DNA from: a virus | DNA length: 39,833 bases | Direction: 5' to 3' (one strand) | Virus record (IMG/VR): IMGVR_UViG_3300022750_000191 | Location: 1-39,833 of that record | In this document: in pieces, positions 14,183 to 21,991 of the stretch | Layout of the letters: every line of letters begins with the position of its first letter | Numbering within the stretch: position 1 is the stretch's first letter | Position numbers and translations under genes: made by a program | Notes under the pieces: model-generated | What the model saw: the letters and a program-made list of their open reading frames with translations, nothing else | Database searches by the model: none | What the model was told of the DNA's origin: nothing

Positions 14183-15352
14183 TTAGCTGTTGATGCGGCT
14201 GGCGAAGTCGACCAGGTAACGGTCGGTAATGCGCTGGCGCAGGGTGAGGTCTTCCAGCGGCGGCACAGGGGTGTAGTCGTAGTCGATATACAACTTACCG
14301 GCCTTGAGGGTGTCCTTGTCGTTGATGTCTTCCGGGTACCAGCATTGGCCATCGATCAAATAGCCCTGCGCTTTGAGTTCGCGGAACTTGGCATTGATGC
14401 CTTCGATGATGTCGCGCACCAGGGACGGGTGCATTGGCTTGTCCACGGCCCACATATGCGCCTCGGCCATGGTGTCGGCCAGCACCTGGGCGGTACGTGT
14501 GTAGTTCTCGAACGCGAACAGTGGATCATCGCTGCAGGTGCGACTGCCCCAGAAACGGTACCCGCCCTCGTTGATCAGGGTGGTGACCTCGTTGCCGTTG
14601 AGGTAGTTGGCGTCGGTGGCGGGGTTCTGTAGGTCCCAGAACACATCAGCGCTGATGCCGGTGACGCCGTTGACGGCGACGTTGGACAGAGTTTTATGCC
14701 AGCCCACTTCCTGGTCGATCTTGGCGCGCAGACCAAGAGCACGAGCCACCGCCGGCGCCTTCACAGTGGCGCTGGTGACGGTGCTCCAGTTCTGGAAATC
14801 GGGCCAGATGACCATGACTTCCCGGGCGCCGAAGTTTTCACGGTAGGCGACCGCCTCTTCCTTGGTTTTGCAGCCGGCGGCGCTGACATAGGCAAACGCG
14901 CGTAGCTTTTGGGCAATGGCCACCAGTGCGGTCGCGACGGGCTGGGTGTCCAGACCGGGCACACCGAGGATGCGGGGGACTACATGCAGGCGGGACTTAG
15001 CGGCAAGCAATGCCTTCATACCGGTGTACTTGCCGTCGGCAGTGGTGGTGCCAATCAGGTTGGTGACGGTCGCCGCCTCGGTGGCTCCTTTGGCGACACG
15101 CACAACCACGGTGAGCGGTTTGGTTTGGTCGGCAATGGCCTGCAAGCTCGCCGCGAGCGTGCCTTGCGTACCGGCCTTGCCGATCGCGGTTTGCACGTTG
15201 GTGATCAGGACAGGAGTGTCGAGCGGAAATACCGTTGCATCGGCGTCTTCGGCAGTACAAACCAGGCCGATAACAGCGGTGGAAACGGTGCGAATAGGGC
15301 GGGTGCCTTCGTTAATTTCGAGGACTCGCACGCCGTGAAGATAATCGGCCAT
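14183..15352 (-). CDS. FI: Tail sheath protein FI
   Basis: P2 gpFI homologue of 389 residues, the contractile sheath. Characteristic sequence includes YLHGVRVLEINEGTRPIRTVST at the N-terminus, VIGLVCTAEDADATVFPLD, and a C-terminal domain with FWGSRTCSDDPLFAFENYTR followed by DYDYTPVPPLEDLTLRQRITDRY. It is the first gene of the FI-FII-E-T-U-D operon. A 19-bp late-activator-type dyad is centred 84 bases before the ATG, and a hairpin between the dyad and the upstream gene isolates the operon. Confidence 0.95.
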   Translation of the reverse strand: MADYLHGVRVLEINEGTRPIRTVSTAVIGLVCTAEDADATVFPLDTPVLITNVQTAIGKAGTQGTLAASLQAIADQTKPLTVVVRVAKGATEAATVTNLIGTTTADGKYTGMKALLAAKSRLHVVPRILGVPGLDTQPVATALVAIAQKLRAFAYVSAAGCKTKEEAVAYRENFGAREVMVIWPDFQNWSTVTSATVKAPAVARALGLRAKIDQEVGWHKTLSNVAVNGVTGISADVFWDLQNPATDANYLNGNEVTTLINEGGYRFWGSRTCSDDPLFAFENYTRTAQVLADTMAEAHMWAVDKPMHPSLVRDIIEGINAKFRELKAQGYLIDGQCWYPEDINDKDTLKAGKLYIDYDYTPVPPLEDLTLRQRITDRYLVDFASRINS

Positions 15353-15426
15353 GGGCTATGCCTGCGCAGTGGGATGACAGTGCACAGGGTGACGCGCGCG
15401 CAAGGTTGGCTGTTAGTGACAGGACT

Positions 15427-15445
15427 TGTAAGAGGACGCCTTACA
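15427..15445 (-). promoter_or_regulatory. Candidate Ogr-type late promoter box for the FI operon
   Basis: The plus strand reads TGTAAGAGGACGCCTTACA, a dyad of TGTAAG with CTTACA. The same TGTA-N11-TACA layout and 19-base length is seen at 21174 and 28650. P2 Ogr sites are TGT-N12-ACA centred near -55; here the spacer is one base longer. With the centre at 15436, a start site near 15381 would leave a 29-base leader before the FI ATG. Confidence 0.6.
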
Positions 15446-15452
15446 ACGAATC

Positions 15453-15470
15453 GCCCCGCGTAAGCGGGGC
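15453..15470 (-). terminator. Hairpin between the lectin-fold tail gene and FI
   Basis: A perfect 7-bp GC stem (GCCCCGC with GCGGGGC) has a 4-base loop, 24 bases after the stop of the 370-residue gene. No T-tract follows on either strand. It may act as a terminator or messenger-stabilising hairpin; a similar small hairpin downstream of a variable region is also a feature of some diversity-generating retroelements. Confidence 0.5.
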
Positions 15471-15494
15471 TCTGAGAGGTAAGACGATCAGGCG

Positions 15495-16607
15495 TTAGAG
15501 CACGAACGCAGGGCGGGCGCCGAAGTCGCCAACCGCCAGCGTGCGGGTGCTGGCCAGGCTCAATGCACGAATGCCAGCGGCGGCGCCGTTGCCCCAGCTG
15601 CCACCACGAAGTGCCTGGCGCTCACCATAATTGCGCACGTATAAACGGTCGCCGTCCGCCAAGTCCTTGTGTCGATACACACCCAAGGCCAGGAGCAGCG
15701 CCGGTACAGTGACACCAGCAGCAAGGGTGGTGCCGTTGAACGTTGCATCCAACACGCCGGCCGCACTGGTGTTATCCCCAACGGCGCCGTTGCGGTTAAC
15801 GATGTTTGTACTGAGAATGGCAGCACCGCCGATGCCAACGGTGGTATCCGTCGGCGAGTCGAACTTGGCGGTACCCGCCGTGCCCGGCGCTACCAGGGCG
15901 CCGTCGCTCAGACGAATAGCCTTCCAAGCGGCCGACGCATACGACAAGTCGGCCGTCACCGCATCATTGTTGGGGATAATCTGGAGCTCACCTTCCACCA
16001 GTCGCATGCCCGCCTGCCACTCCCAAATATTGCCGGCCATATCGGAAATGCCGCCGGGGGTGTTGTCGTGACGCCAGCTTGCCGGGCCCGATCCCGTCAG
16101 AATGCCAGGGTTGCCAGTGGAGAGCCCTGGCGCGGCGCCATCATTGCGACGGGCTGTTTCGTAGGCGGCGTCCCCGCTGCGGCCATAACTGGAATTGCCG
16201 CGAGGGACGAAACCATTCTTGTGGCACCACAGCATCAGAGCGGCCCATTCGACATTGGTCCCCACATGCCAACCGGAGCCGTTCGCACGGGCGGTATTGA
16301 TGTAAGTGTCGAATTCTCTGGTACGGGATGGGTCGACGTTGGGCAGGCTCAGCAGCTCGCCGTTTTTGATGATGCCTTGATAGGTCCCGTAGAAGAACTC
16401 GCTTTTTTCGATGCCGTTGACGATGAATGCTGGATGTACACCCACGCCCAGGCTACCCGGGACATCAGCTACGTCCTCGAGGTTGAACTTGGGAATCACA
16501 TTCATGTAACTCGGCTGGCCCTTGGCCGTATACAACACGGTTTGTCGGCCACCCGAAGCGGCCTCAACAGCGGCGCGCAAATCGTCTTTGATAAAAATAG
16601 TAGGCAT
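15495..16607 (-). CDS. C-type-lectin / formylglycine-enzyme-fold tail receptor protein (DGR-target-like)
   Basis: A 370-residue protein last in the fibre cluster. Its middle carries the FGE-sulfatase/CLec signatures: W-x-x-x-M-W-C-HKNGFVPRGN near 125-140, the SYGRSG stretch, and ISDMAGNIWEWQAGMRL near 187-203. The C-terminal 39 residues (332-370) have the form of a diversity-generating retroelement variable region: RGGSWGNGAAAG, then a run of variable small residues, then FGARPAFVL. Such proteins, including Mtd of BPP-1, present a lectin-like ligand-binding surface at the tail tip. No reverse transcriptase or template repeat is seen in the window. It is most likely the receptor-binding protein; direct retroelement targeting is speculative. 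Confidence 0.75.
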   Translation of the reverse strand: MPTIFIKDDLRAAVEAASGGRQTVLYTAKGQPSYMNVIPKFNLEDVADVPGSLGVGVHPAFIVNGIEKSEFFYGTYQGIIKNGELLSLPNVDPSRTREFDTYINTARANGSGWHVGTNVEWAALMLWCHKNGFVPRGNSSYGRSGDAAYETARRNDGAAPGLSTGNPGILTGSGPASWRHDNTPGGISDMAGNIWEWQAGMRLVEGELQIIPNNDAVTADLSYASAAWKAIRLSDGALVAPGTAGTAKFDSPTDTTVGIGGAAILSTNIVNRNGAVGDNTSAAGVLDATFNGTTLAAGVTVPALLLALGVYRHKDLADGDRLYVRNYGERQALRGGSWGNGAAAGIRALSLASTRTLAVGDFGARPAFVL

Positions 16608-16632
16608 GTTGAAGAGTCCTTTTGTTGCGCGC

Positions 16633-16947
16633 TTACGCGGTCGGCCAGAGGGTGATAATGAGAGTGTTGGGGTCCAGGGGGAGACGTTGCGCCTGGGTGA
16701 TCAACTCCCCTTCGGAGCCGTGAACGGCTTCGCTGTACTGCGCCGGTGGTACTTCGATGATTGCCAGATAAGCGCCATCGCCGCCAACCATGACGGTCGC
16801 CCCGTTATGGCGAATCTCGACAATTTGGCCCGAATCGGATTCGTGCTCGCTTGCGTCGACCATCACGCCGGCAACGGTGATTTGGGTACCGCTAACGCCG
16901 AAGTCAGCCACTGGCTGGCCTGGCTGCATCAATTTAATCTGAGGCAT
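16633..16947 (-). CDS. Small fibre-associated protein, 104 residues
   Basis: A beta-rich 104-residue protein between the fibre (16960) and the lectin-fold protein. It has PADVSGT-like strands, many G/V/I residues and no cysteine or membrane segment. ATG 16947 has GAGAG seven bases upstream. Co-transcription and spacing of 12-25 bases to both neighbours suggest a tail-tip connector or fibre chaperone. No family is recognised, and there is no recognisable P2 gpG chaperone in the window, so this may fill that place. Confidence 0.65.
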   Translation of the reverse strand: MPQIKLMQPGQPVADFGVSGTQITVAGVMVDASEHESDSGQIVEIRHNGATVMVGGDGAYLAIIEVPPAQYSEAVHGSEGELITQAQRLPLDPNTLIITLWPTA

Positions 16948-16959
16948 GGAAATCTCTCG

Positions 16960-17889
16960 TTAGTTGTTGAGTTTGCTGACGCGGTAGCGCACCCGCACGT
17001 TGTCGGCCGCTGAGGCCAGCTCCAGGGTGAATCCGTTAGTGGCACGGCTTGCGACGTTCAGCGACTTGCGCTCACAGGGCGCGCCCTCGGCGCTAACCAC
17101 TTCAAAGTCGATCCGGTAGTCATTGGCCGACAGCGTGTTGATCGCCACAAACTGGCTGATAGGCGTGTCCAGGTACTGCGGAAACCCCAGCTCGACGCGG
17201 CGCACACTGGTCAACGTAATGTTGGCCAGGGTCGGATCAGTTGCATCGGTGCTGTTCGGTGGAATGGTGGCGGTGTACAGGCGGATCGCGCCGACGGGTA
17301 CCGCCTCACCGATGGCCGTCACGGCCATTTTCCAGCCATTGGCCGACAGGTACAGATAGACCACCACGCTTGCGCTACCGGTGGAAATGTTGCTCGGGAC
17401 TGAGGCCATGTTGTTGCCGCTGAGCACCGAGAAGGCCCGACCCTTGGCGAAACACACACCCGCGTCGAGGTTCAGGTTGCGCGCCGCCGTGGTGGATTTG
17501 GTGACCGTACAGCCGGACACCACACCCCGGTTTTCAATCAGCAGCTCGCCTTCCTGCTGGAGTTGCTGCTTCAGTGCCTGCACCGAGCGGTTAGCCACGC
17601 CGACCTGATCCAGGGCGTATTTCACCGCCGCCGTCAGTTCGTCGATGTATTCCGGCGACAGCGAAGCTTGCGTCTGCTCGATCGCAATCAGCCGATCCTT
17701 GAGGCTGACCTGGCCGCCCCGCGCGGCTGACACTTCGTCAGCGAATAGCTTGAGAAATACGTCGTTGTTGATCAGATCCTGGTAGTTCGGGTTCCAGGTA
17801 TCCGGGTGTTTCGGGTCGGTGGTTTCCAGTTTGCGCAGGAAACTTTTGAAGATCGCGAGGGCACCAGTGGCGCCATTAAGATTGGCCAT
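16960..17889 (-). CDS. Tail fibre / distal tail protein
   Basis: A 309-residue protein replacing the P2 gpH body. The N-terminal 120 residues are helical: ALAIFKSFLRKLETTDPKHPDTWNPNYQDLINND, followed by AARGGQVSLKDRLIAIE. The C-terminal 190 residues are beta-rich (SVVVYLYLSANGWKMAV, TIPPNSTDATDPTLANITLTSVR). These features suit a baseplate-attached fibre with an N-terminal coiled-coil and a C-terminal beta sandwich. Position, between the collar-fibre protein and the lectin-fold protein, supports it. I did not recognise a specific family. Confidence 0.75.
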   Translation of the reverse strand: MANLNGATGALAIFKSFLRKLETTDPKHPDTWNPNYQDLINNDVFLKLFADEVSAARGGQVSLKDRLIAIEQTQASLSPEYIDELTAAVKYALDQVGVANRSVQALKQQLQQEGELLIENRGVVSGCTVTKSTTAARNLNLDAGVCFAKGRAFSVLSGNNMASVPSNISTGSASVVVYLYLSANGWKMAVTAIGEAVPVGAIRLYTATIPPNSTDATDPTLANITLTSVRRVELGFPQYLDTPISQFVAINTLSANDYRIDFEVVSAEGAPCERKSLNVASRATNGFTLELASAADNVRVRYRVSKLNN

Positions 17890-17906
17890 GCGTACGGGCT
17901 CCGGGG

Positions 17907-18266
17907 TCAGTATTGAAAGGTCAGTTCAAAGTCCATTTCCGTTTCCGGCTCGAACTCTTTAGGGGTGATCACGCGACGACCGATCAAGGTGCCGTCAGAG
18001 GCCAGTGCCGCCACTTCACGCAATACCCGCACACCGACGATCGCGCCCGGCAAGGTGGCGATCGCTTTCACGGTGACACCGCTGACGGTGACCACGGCGG
18101 CAATACGGGTGAATTCGGCTTGTAGCGCTGTATCGTCCAGGCTGTAAGGCCGGTTGCCGGTGCCAAACGCCAGGTGTGAAATCTTTGGTAAGGCCGTGCC
18201 ATTGGCGGCCGCCAGAGCGACCTTGCGCCGATAGGCATTGCTGGCTGCAATTGCGGTGGTGCTCAT
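17907..18266 (-). CDS. Tail-collar fibre N-terminal-domain protein (gpH-like)
   Basis: A 119-residue protein resembling the N-terminal attachment domain of P2 gpH fibres: ALAAANGTALPKISHLAFGTG, then a central FTRIAAVVTVSG and LREVAALASDGTLIGRRVI. In P2 this domain is the start of a long fibre; here it is a separate protein ending with the sequence ELTFQY, followed by the 309-residue fibre. The start at ATG 18266 is chosen because it has GGAGG upstream and overlaps the stop of gene I by 4 bases; the longer in-frame ORF lies inside gene I. Confidence 0.8.
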   Translation of the reverse strand: MSTTAIAASNAYRRKVALAAANGTALPKISHLAFGTGNRPYSLDDTALQAEFTRIAAVVTVSGVTVKAIATLPGAIVGVRVLREVAALASDGTLIGRRVITPKEFEPETEMDFELTFQY

Positions 18267-19351
18267 AGAGCCTCCTGGATAACAGTTGATCCACGACGAA
18301 TCCGCACCACACCGCTGAACCACAACTGATCCAGGCCAGGCACTTCGCCGAGGTTGCTGGTGCCATCAAGGGTGTCCTCGGCGTCCGCCAGCGTGGGGTA
18401 GTAGAGGTTTCCACTCTCGATGCCGCCGAAGCCGTCGAGGGTTTCGCCGGCGATCGTGTAAGCGCCGTCGAGCAGGTCGGTGCTGTCGAGGGTTTCCGGC
18501 GCCTCCAAGCGGTTGCCGCCCAAAGTGGTGCCGCACAACTTGATGCGGCTGCGGCTGGTGAGGCCGAGTTGTCCGCCATCCAGTGGCTCGCCGGTGTAAC
18601 GTTCAGGAAGCAGATTGCTGGAGCCGTCCAAGGAGCCAATGCCATCGAGCCGATCCGGGAGGGTCTCGCCGCCGAGCAAATCGCAACCGTCCAAGGTGTC
18701 GAAGCTGGGCACGCTGACTCGTCGGCAGTTGGCGAGCTTCATTCGTCCGAGTGCCGTATAGCCAGTCAATCGTGAAGTGACATCGAACTCGGCGGAGGCA
18801 AACTGAATGATCGCCGCAAGGCGAGAACGTGCCGGTGCGTACGAGGTACAAACCGCCGCGATTTTGCGAAGCATTTCTGAGGTGCTGACGCCATCGACCA
18901 CGTTCAGTCGCAGCGCATATTCCGCCCAATGATTGGTAGCGAAACGGAACTGCCCACCTGGTGCTGACAGATCGCTGCTTCCATCCAGGGTGTTGCTGCC
19001 GTCCAGCAGCTCACCGCCCGCCGCGAGCCAGTCGCGTTGCAATTGGCGATGTTCCACCAGTTCACAACCCGGGTAGCCGTAGGCGGCCAACGCTTGTTGG
19101 ATTGCCCAGGACGTACCGCGTTTTTTGTGCCAAGCGATGGCGCCGCGAATCAGTTCGCGTCGTTGCTCGTCGGTGTCAGCGAGGCTCCAAAAATCGACGC
19201 TTAACGTCCAGGCCAGGTAGGCCAGGAATTCGGGCGGGCACTCGTCGACGTTCCACAGTTGGCGAGCTACAACCGGCAACCTGGACAGGTCGCCAACTTG
19301 GGCAAGGTTGCGCTCCAGCGTCGTGGATTGGACTGGCAGTAGGTTAGCCAT
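18263..19351 (-). CDS. I: Baseplate/tail protein I with LDG-repeat C-terminal extension
   Basis: P2 gpI homologue, 362 residues instead of the usual roughly 175-210. The N-terminal 110 residues carry the family pattern (LPVVARQLWNVDECPPEFL, LAWTLSVDFW, AWHKKRGTSWAIQQAL). The following region, about 110-362, has repeated LDG-type elements: LLDGSNTLDGSSDL, TLDGCDLLGG, RLDGIGSLDGSSNL, PLDGGQL, DLLDGAYTIAGETLDG, DTLDGTSNL. This could be a beta-helical or fibre-bearing extension of the baseplate wedge. The ATG overlaps the stop of J by 8 bases. The core is secure; the extension's role is unknown. Confidence 0.9.
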   Translation of the reverse strand: MANLLPVQSTTLERNLAQVGDLSRLPVVARQLWNVDECPPEFLAYLAWTLSVDFWSLADTDEQRRELIRGAIAWHKKRGTSWAIQQALAAYGYPGCELVEHRQLQRDWLAAGGELLDGSNTLDGSSDLSAPGGQFRFATNHWAEYALRLNVVDGVSTSEMLRKIAAVCTSYAPARSRLAAIIQFASAEFDVTSRLTGYTALGRMKLANCRRVSVPSFDTLDGCDLLGGETLPDRLDGIGSLDGSSNLLPERYTGEPLDGGQLGLTSRSRIKLCGTTLGGNRLEAPETLDSTDLLDGAYTIAGETLDGFGGIESGNLYYPTLADAEDTLDGTSNLGEVPGLDQLWFSGVVRIRRGSTVIQEAL

Positions 19352-20216
19352 AGTGCATCACGCTGCCGAGCTCGAGGCCGGCGCACCACGGAGCGATGCG
19401 GGGTTGCGGTTCGATGTCAGCCAGAGGCTCCAGCAGTTCGACGCGGAGCAGGCCTGGCTGGTGAAGCGCCGCATAGATGCCAGACAGTCGAACTGCAGCT
19501 CCCAGACGGTGCTGCTCACTGGTGTATCGAGCAGCCGCGCTGTTTGCAGCTGCGAGGATCGGCTCAGGGGCAGCGCCTGGGGAGAAGTGCAACTTGGCGC
19601 GGATGCGATATTGGACGATCTGCCCTGGCTCGATCACCACGTCATCATTCAAGGGACGGATATCGTCGGCATTTAACTTCTGTGTCACGGCAGTGAGGAC
19701 ATCCTGACTCGGCACGCCGTTACCAACGCGGCTAAGCACCGTCACCCGGACCACGCCGGGAGTAGGGCGGTCCGTCCCTGCGTCCAACACGTCGGGATGG
19801 GCGCTACGTGCGTGGTAGCGGTACGCCTCATGTGGCCCGGCCGTAGAAAAGGCGAACACGCTGAGCAACGCACGCTCGCGGTAGGCCTGATCCAGCTCAC
19901 CGGGCAGGCGTTTGACCTGCAACAGCGCAAGCAGGTGCTCGAGGTCGCTGTCCGTCGCGAACGCCACCAGATTGGCGCGGGCCGCGTCGTTAATGCGCTG
20001 GCGTAGGATCAGCTCGCGGTAGGCCGTCTCCTGCAGGAGCTTGGTCATTGGCTCCGATTCCAGGGCCAGGCGCGCGGCGATGTTGGCCTGCTGCTCAACT
20101 GGCCAGAGGCTGATCGCATAGAGCTTGCGCTCGGCGAGAATCTGCTCGTAGTCGATCTGTTCGATGACCTGCGGGGCAGGCAGTTGGCTGAGGTCGATCG
20201 CAGGGTTGTTGCTCAT
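19344..20216 (-). CDS. J: Baseplate assembly protein J
   Basis: P2 gpJ homologue of 290 residues, equivalent to T4 gp6. Typical sequence: DLSQLPAPQVIEQIDYEQIL at the N-terminus, then ETAYRELILRQRINDAARANLVAFA, then AYRERALLSVFAFSTAGPHEAYRYHARSAHPDV. It builds the baseplate wedge with W and I. It overlaps W by 4 bases at its start. Confidence 0.95.
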   Translation of the reverse strand: MSNNPAIDLSQLPAPQVIEQIDYEQILAERKLYAISLWPVEQQANIAARLALESEPMTKLLQETAYRELILRQRINDAARANLVAFATDSDLEHLLALLQVKRLPGELDQAYRERALLSVFAFSTAGPHEAYRYHARSAHPDVLDAGTDRPTPGVVRVTVLSRVGNGVPSQDVLTAVTQKLNADDIRPLNDDVVIEPGQIVQYRIRAKLHFSPGAAPEPILAAANSAAARYTSEQHRLGAAVRLSGIYAALHQPGLLRVELLEPLADIEPQPRIAPWCAGLELGSVMHYG

Positions 20217-20557
20217 ACGCTCGCTCCCAGCTGCAATGGAATGCTGAGGTTGTGTAGCTCATTGCTGTCGACCTGCTGCGCTTGTACATCCAGCACGATC
20301 TGGCCTTGCAGGCTGGCTTCACTGAACTGCACCTGGGTTAGGTGAATCCTGGGCTCCCAGCGCAGCAAGGCCATGGCGGTGGCCGCGTACACGCGCAAAC
20401 GGGTGACGTCGTTGAAGGGGTGGTCGACCAGTTCTGGCAGCAAGCTGCCGTATTCCCGACGCATGACGCGGGTGCCAATGCGGGTGGTCAGAATGTCGCC
20501 GATGGATTGGCGAATGTGGTCGATGTCATTGATGGCGCTGCCGGTTTCTCGATTCAT
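20213..20557 (-). CDS. W: Baseplate assembly protein W (gp25-like)
   Basis: P2 gpW homologue of 114 residues with the gp25-like lysozyme-fold signature of baseplates: DIDHIRQSIGDILTTRIGTRVMRREYGS, then LPELVDHPF, and AATAMALLRWEPRI. ATG 20557 has AGGAG eight bases upstream and overlaps the stop of V by 4 bases. Secure. Confidence 0.95.
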   Translation of the reverse strand: MNRETGSAINDIDHIRQSIGDILTTRIGTRVMRREYGSLLPELVDHPFNDVTRLRVYAATAMALLRWEPRIHLTQVQFSEASLQGQIVLDVQAQQVDSNELHNLSIPLQLGASV

Positions 20558-21126
20558 ACAGGCGCTCCTGACTGATCAGGGCCAGCCTTAACGCCGCCGT
20601 GCGGGTGTTTGACCAAGCTGATACCGGCCGCGACCACGTCTTGCGATACCTCAACCTTGCCGGTGATGTTCTGGTTGCCGGTTTGCGTGTAATCACCCTC
20701 GTGCAAAATCGGGCCAACGATATGCAGGCCGCCCTTGCTGATGATTTTTGAGGTTCCAGCGTCCGGCAGTACCGCACGCAGGTGATGCGCAACGCTGTCG
20801 TACTCGATGACAGCGCCGTCGCGGTAGGTGCGGCGCTGCAAGCCTGCGCGGTCGCCGTTGGCTGGATGTTCAGTGCTGTAGACGCCAGTGAGGGCGATGC
20901 CATTGGCGAGCTGCCCGGACGGACTGAATAGAATGACCTGTTCGTTCTCGGTGGGCGGATTCCAGTCCAAGTCCTGCCCTGCGCGCAGGGCGATCCATGG
21001 CAACCAGGTGGTCAGCAGTTCACCGGTTTTTACGCGCACGCGCGGCGGCTTCATCTGAACTTCAGCGATGGTGCCAAAGCGGATGAGGTTTTCAAGCATG
21101 CGGGCAAGGGCGGCGAGTTCGTTCAT
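20554..21126 (-). CDS. V: Baseplate assembly protein V (tail spike)
   Basis: P2 gpV homologue, a trimeric membrane-piercing spike. I use the ATG at 21126, which gives MNELAALARMLENLIRFGTI, matching the usual start of gpV with 190 residues; the longer form from ATG 21174 would add 16 unconserved residues and overlap the late-promoter dyad. Motifs include VRVKTGELLTTWLPWIALRAG and WNPPTENEQVILFSPSG. The C-terminal third is a repeating beta region, and it ends with HPHGGVKAGPDQSGAPV. The ribosome-binding site for 21126 is weak. Confidence 0.92.
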   Translation of the reverse strand: MNELAALARMLENLIRFGTIAEVQMKPPRVRVKTGELLTTWLPWIALRAGQDLDWNPPTENEQVILFSPSGQLANGIALTGVYSTEHPANGDRAGLQRRTYRDGAVIEYDSVAHHLRAVLPDAGTSKIISKGGLHIVGPILHEGDYTQTGNQNITGKVEVSQDVVAAGISLVKHPHGGVKAGPDQSGAPV

Positions 21127-21173
21127 GCCGTCGATAGTGGGGGCGCGCGTGCGCGCGTGCAGCTTTGCTGACA

Positions 21174-21192
21174 TGTACGGGAGGGGTTTACA
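21174..21192 (-). promoter_or_regulatory. Candidate Ogr-type late promoter box for the V operon
   Basis: The plus strand reads TGTACGGGAGGGGTTTACA, a TGTA-N11-TACA dyad with the same 19-base size as those at 15427 and 28650. The centre is 57 bases before the preferred V start codon (21126), so transcription from -55 geometry would begin almost at the ATG. This supports the shorter V start, since the longer start codon would overlap the box. Confidence 0.5.
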
Positions 21193-21286
21193 GGTGCTTC
21201 GTTTGTTGGACAGGGTAAATATTGAATAGTAGCCTTCTAGCCTATGGCCACCAATTAATAGGGTGGGATCTTACTTTGGAGGCTAC

Positions 21287-21991
21287 ATGGCAGATGAGGC
21301 CGGCACTAAACGGCTCTACCGCATCCTGGATTTTGCTCGGGTTGTGCAGATTTTCGAGAGAGGAGAGTTGTATTTTGCAAAACCTAGTACCTGGGAAGAT
21401 CCCTACGAGCAACGCATAAAACACTCTAAAGATCATGCTCTCTTTGCGCAGTGTTGGAGTGAGTTAGGTATTTCCGATGCGATGTGGCGCATTTACTCTC
21501 AAAACGGTATGGGTGTGCGCATTTCGACTACCACCGAGAAACTGGTTGGTGTAATGAAGGCGGCTTGTAAGGAGAAGGGGTATAAATATAGGGTTAAAGA
21601 AGTAGAGTATAAATCGCAGAGTGCTATCAATGTTGAAGCGAAGAAAATTGCAGCCGATTTACGGGGTGCATTCAATGTTAGTCGCGCCGCTGATATGCTT
21701 TATTTGAAGCGGGATGCATTCAGGCACGAAAATGAATGGCGTGCTACTTTTCTCGCTCTTTCTGAGGACCGTGCCAGCGACAAGAAAGGTCTCGCAATAA
21801 AGATTGATCCTCATGGTTTTATTGATCGAATTCTTTTGGATCCTCGTGCTCCTGACGAGTTGGTTAGCGCTTTCAAGTACTATTTCAAGTCAAAAATAAA
21901 GTTCAGGGGTGAAGTGGCGCGATCTGTTTTGTATAAATCGCCACCACCTTTTGAAATTGAGGATGATGTTATAAATATAGAAGATCTTTAA
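21287..21991 (+). CDS. DUF2971 accessory protein in the S-V locus
   Basis: A 234-residue protein read against the late operon. Sequence pattern: LYRILDFARVVQIFERGELYFAKPSTWEDPYE near the N-terminus, then FAQCWSELGISDAMWRIYSQ and YLKRDAFRHENEWRATFLAL. These fit DUF2971, a family of small cytoplasmic proteins often found among accessory genes and islands; the biochemical role is unknown to me. GGAGG lies five bases before ATG 21287, so the 8-residue upstream extension is rejected. The gene is more AT-rich than its neighbours and its stop codon overlaps the stop of S by 3-4 bases. In P2 the same interval holds the lone opposing orf30, a variable cargo slot; a defence or conversion role is inference. 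Confidence 0.8.
   Translation: MADEAGTKRLYRILDFARVVQIFERGELYFAKPSTWEDPYEQRIKHSKDHALFAQCWSELGISDAMWRIYSQNGMGVRISTTTEKLVGVMKAACKEKGYKYRVKEVEYKSQSAINVEAKKIAADLRGAFNVSRAADMLYLKRDAFRHENEWRATFLALSEDRASDKKGLAIKIDPHGFIDRILLDPRAPDELVSAFKYYFKSKIKFRGEVARSVLYKSPPPFEIEDDVINIEDL

Noticed and set aside
15495-16607. A complete diversity-generating retroelement
   Set aside because: No reverse transcriptase, Avd-like gene or template repeat was found in the window; only the target-like protein is supported.
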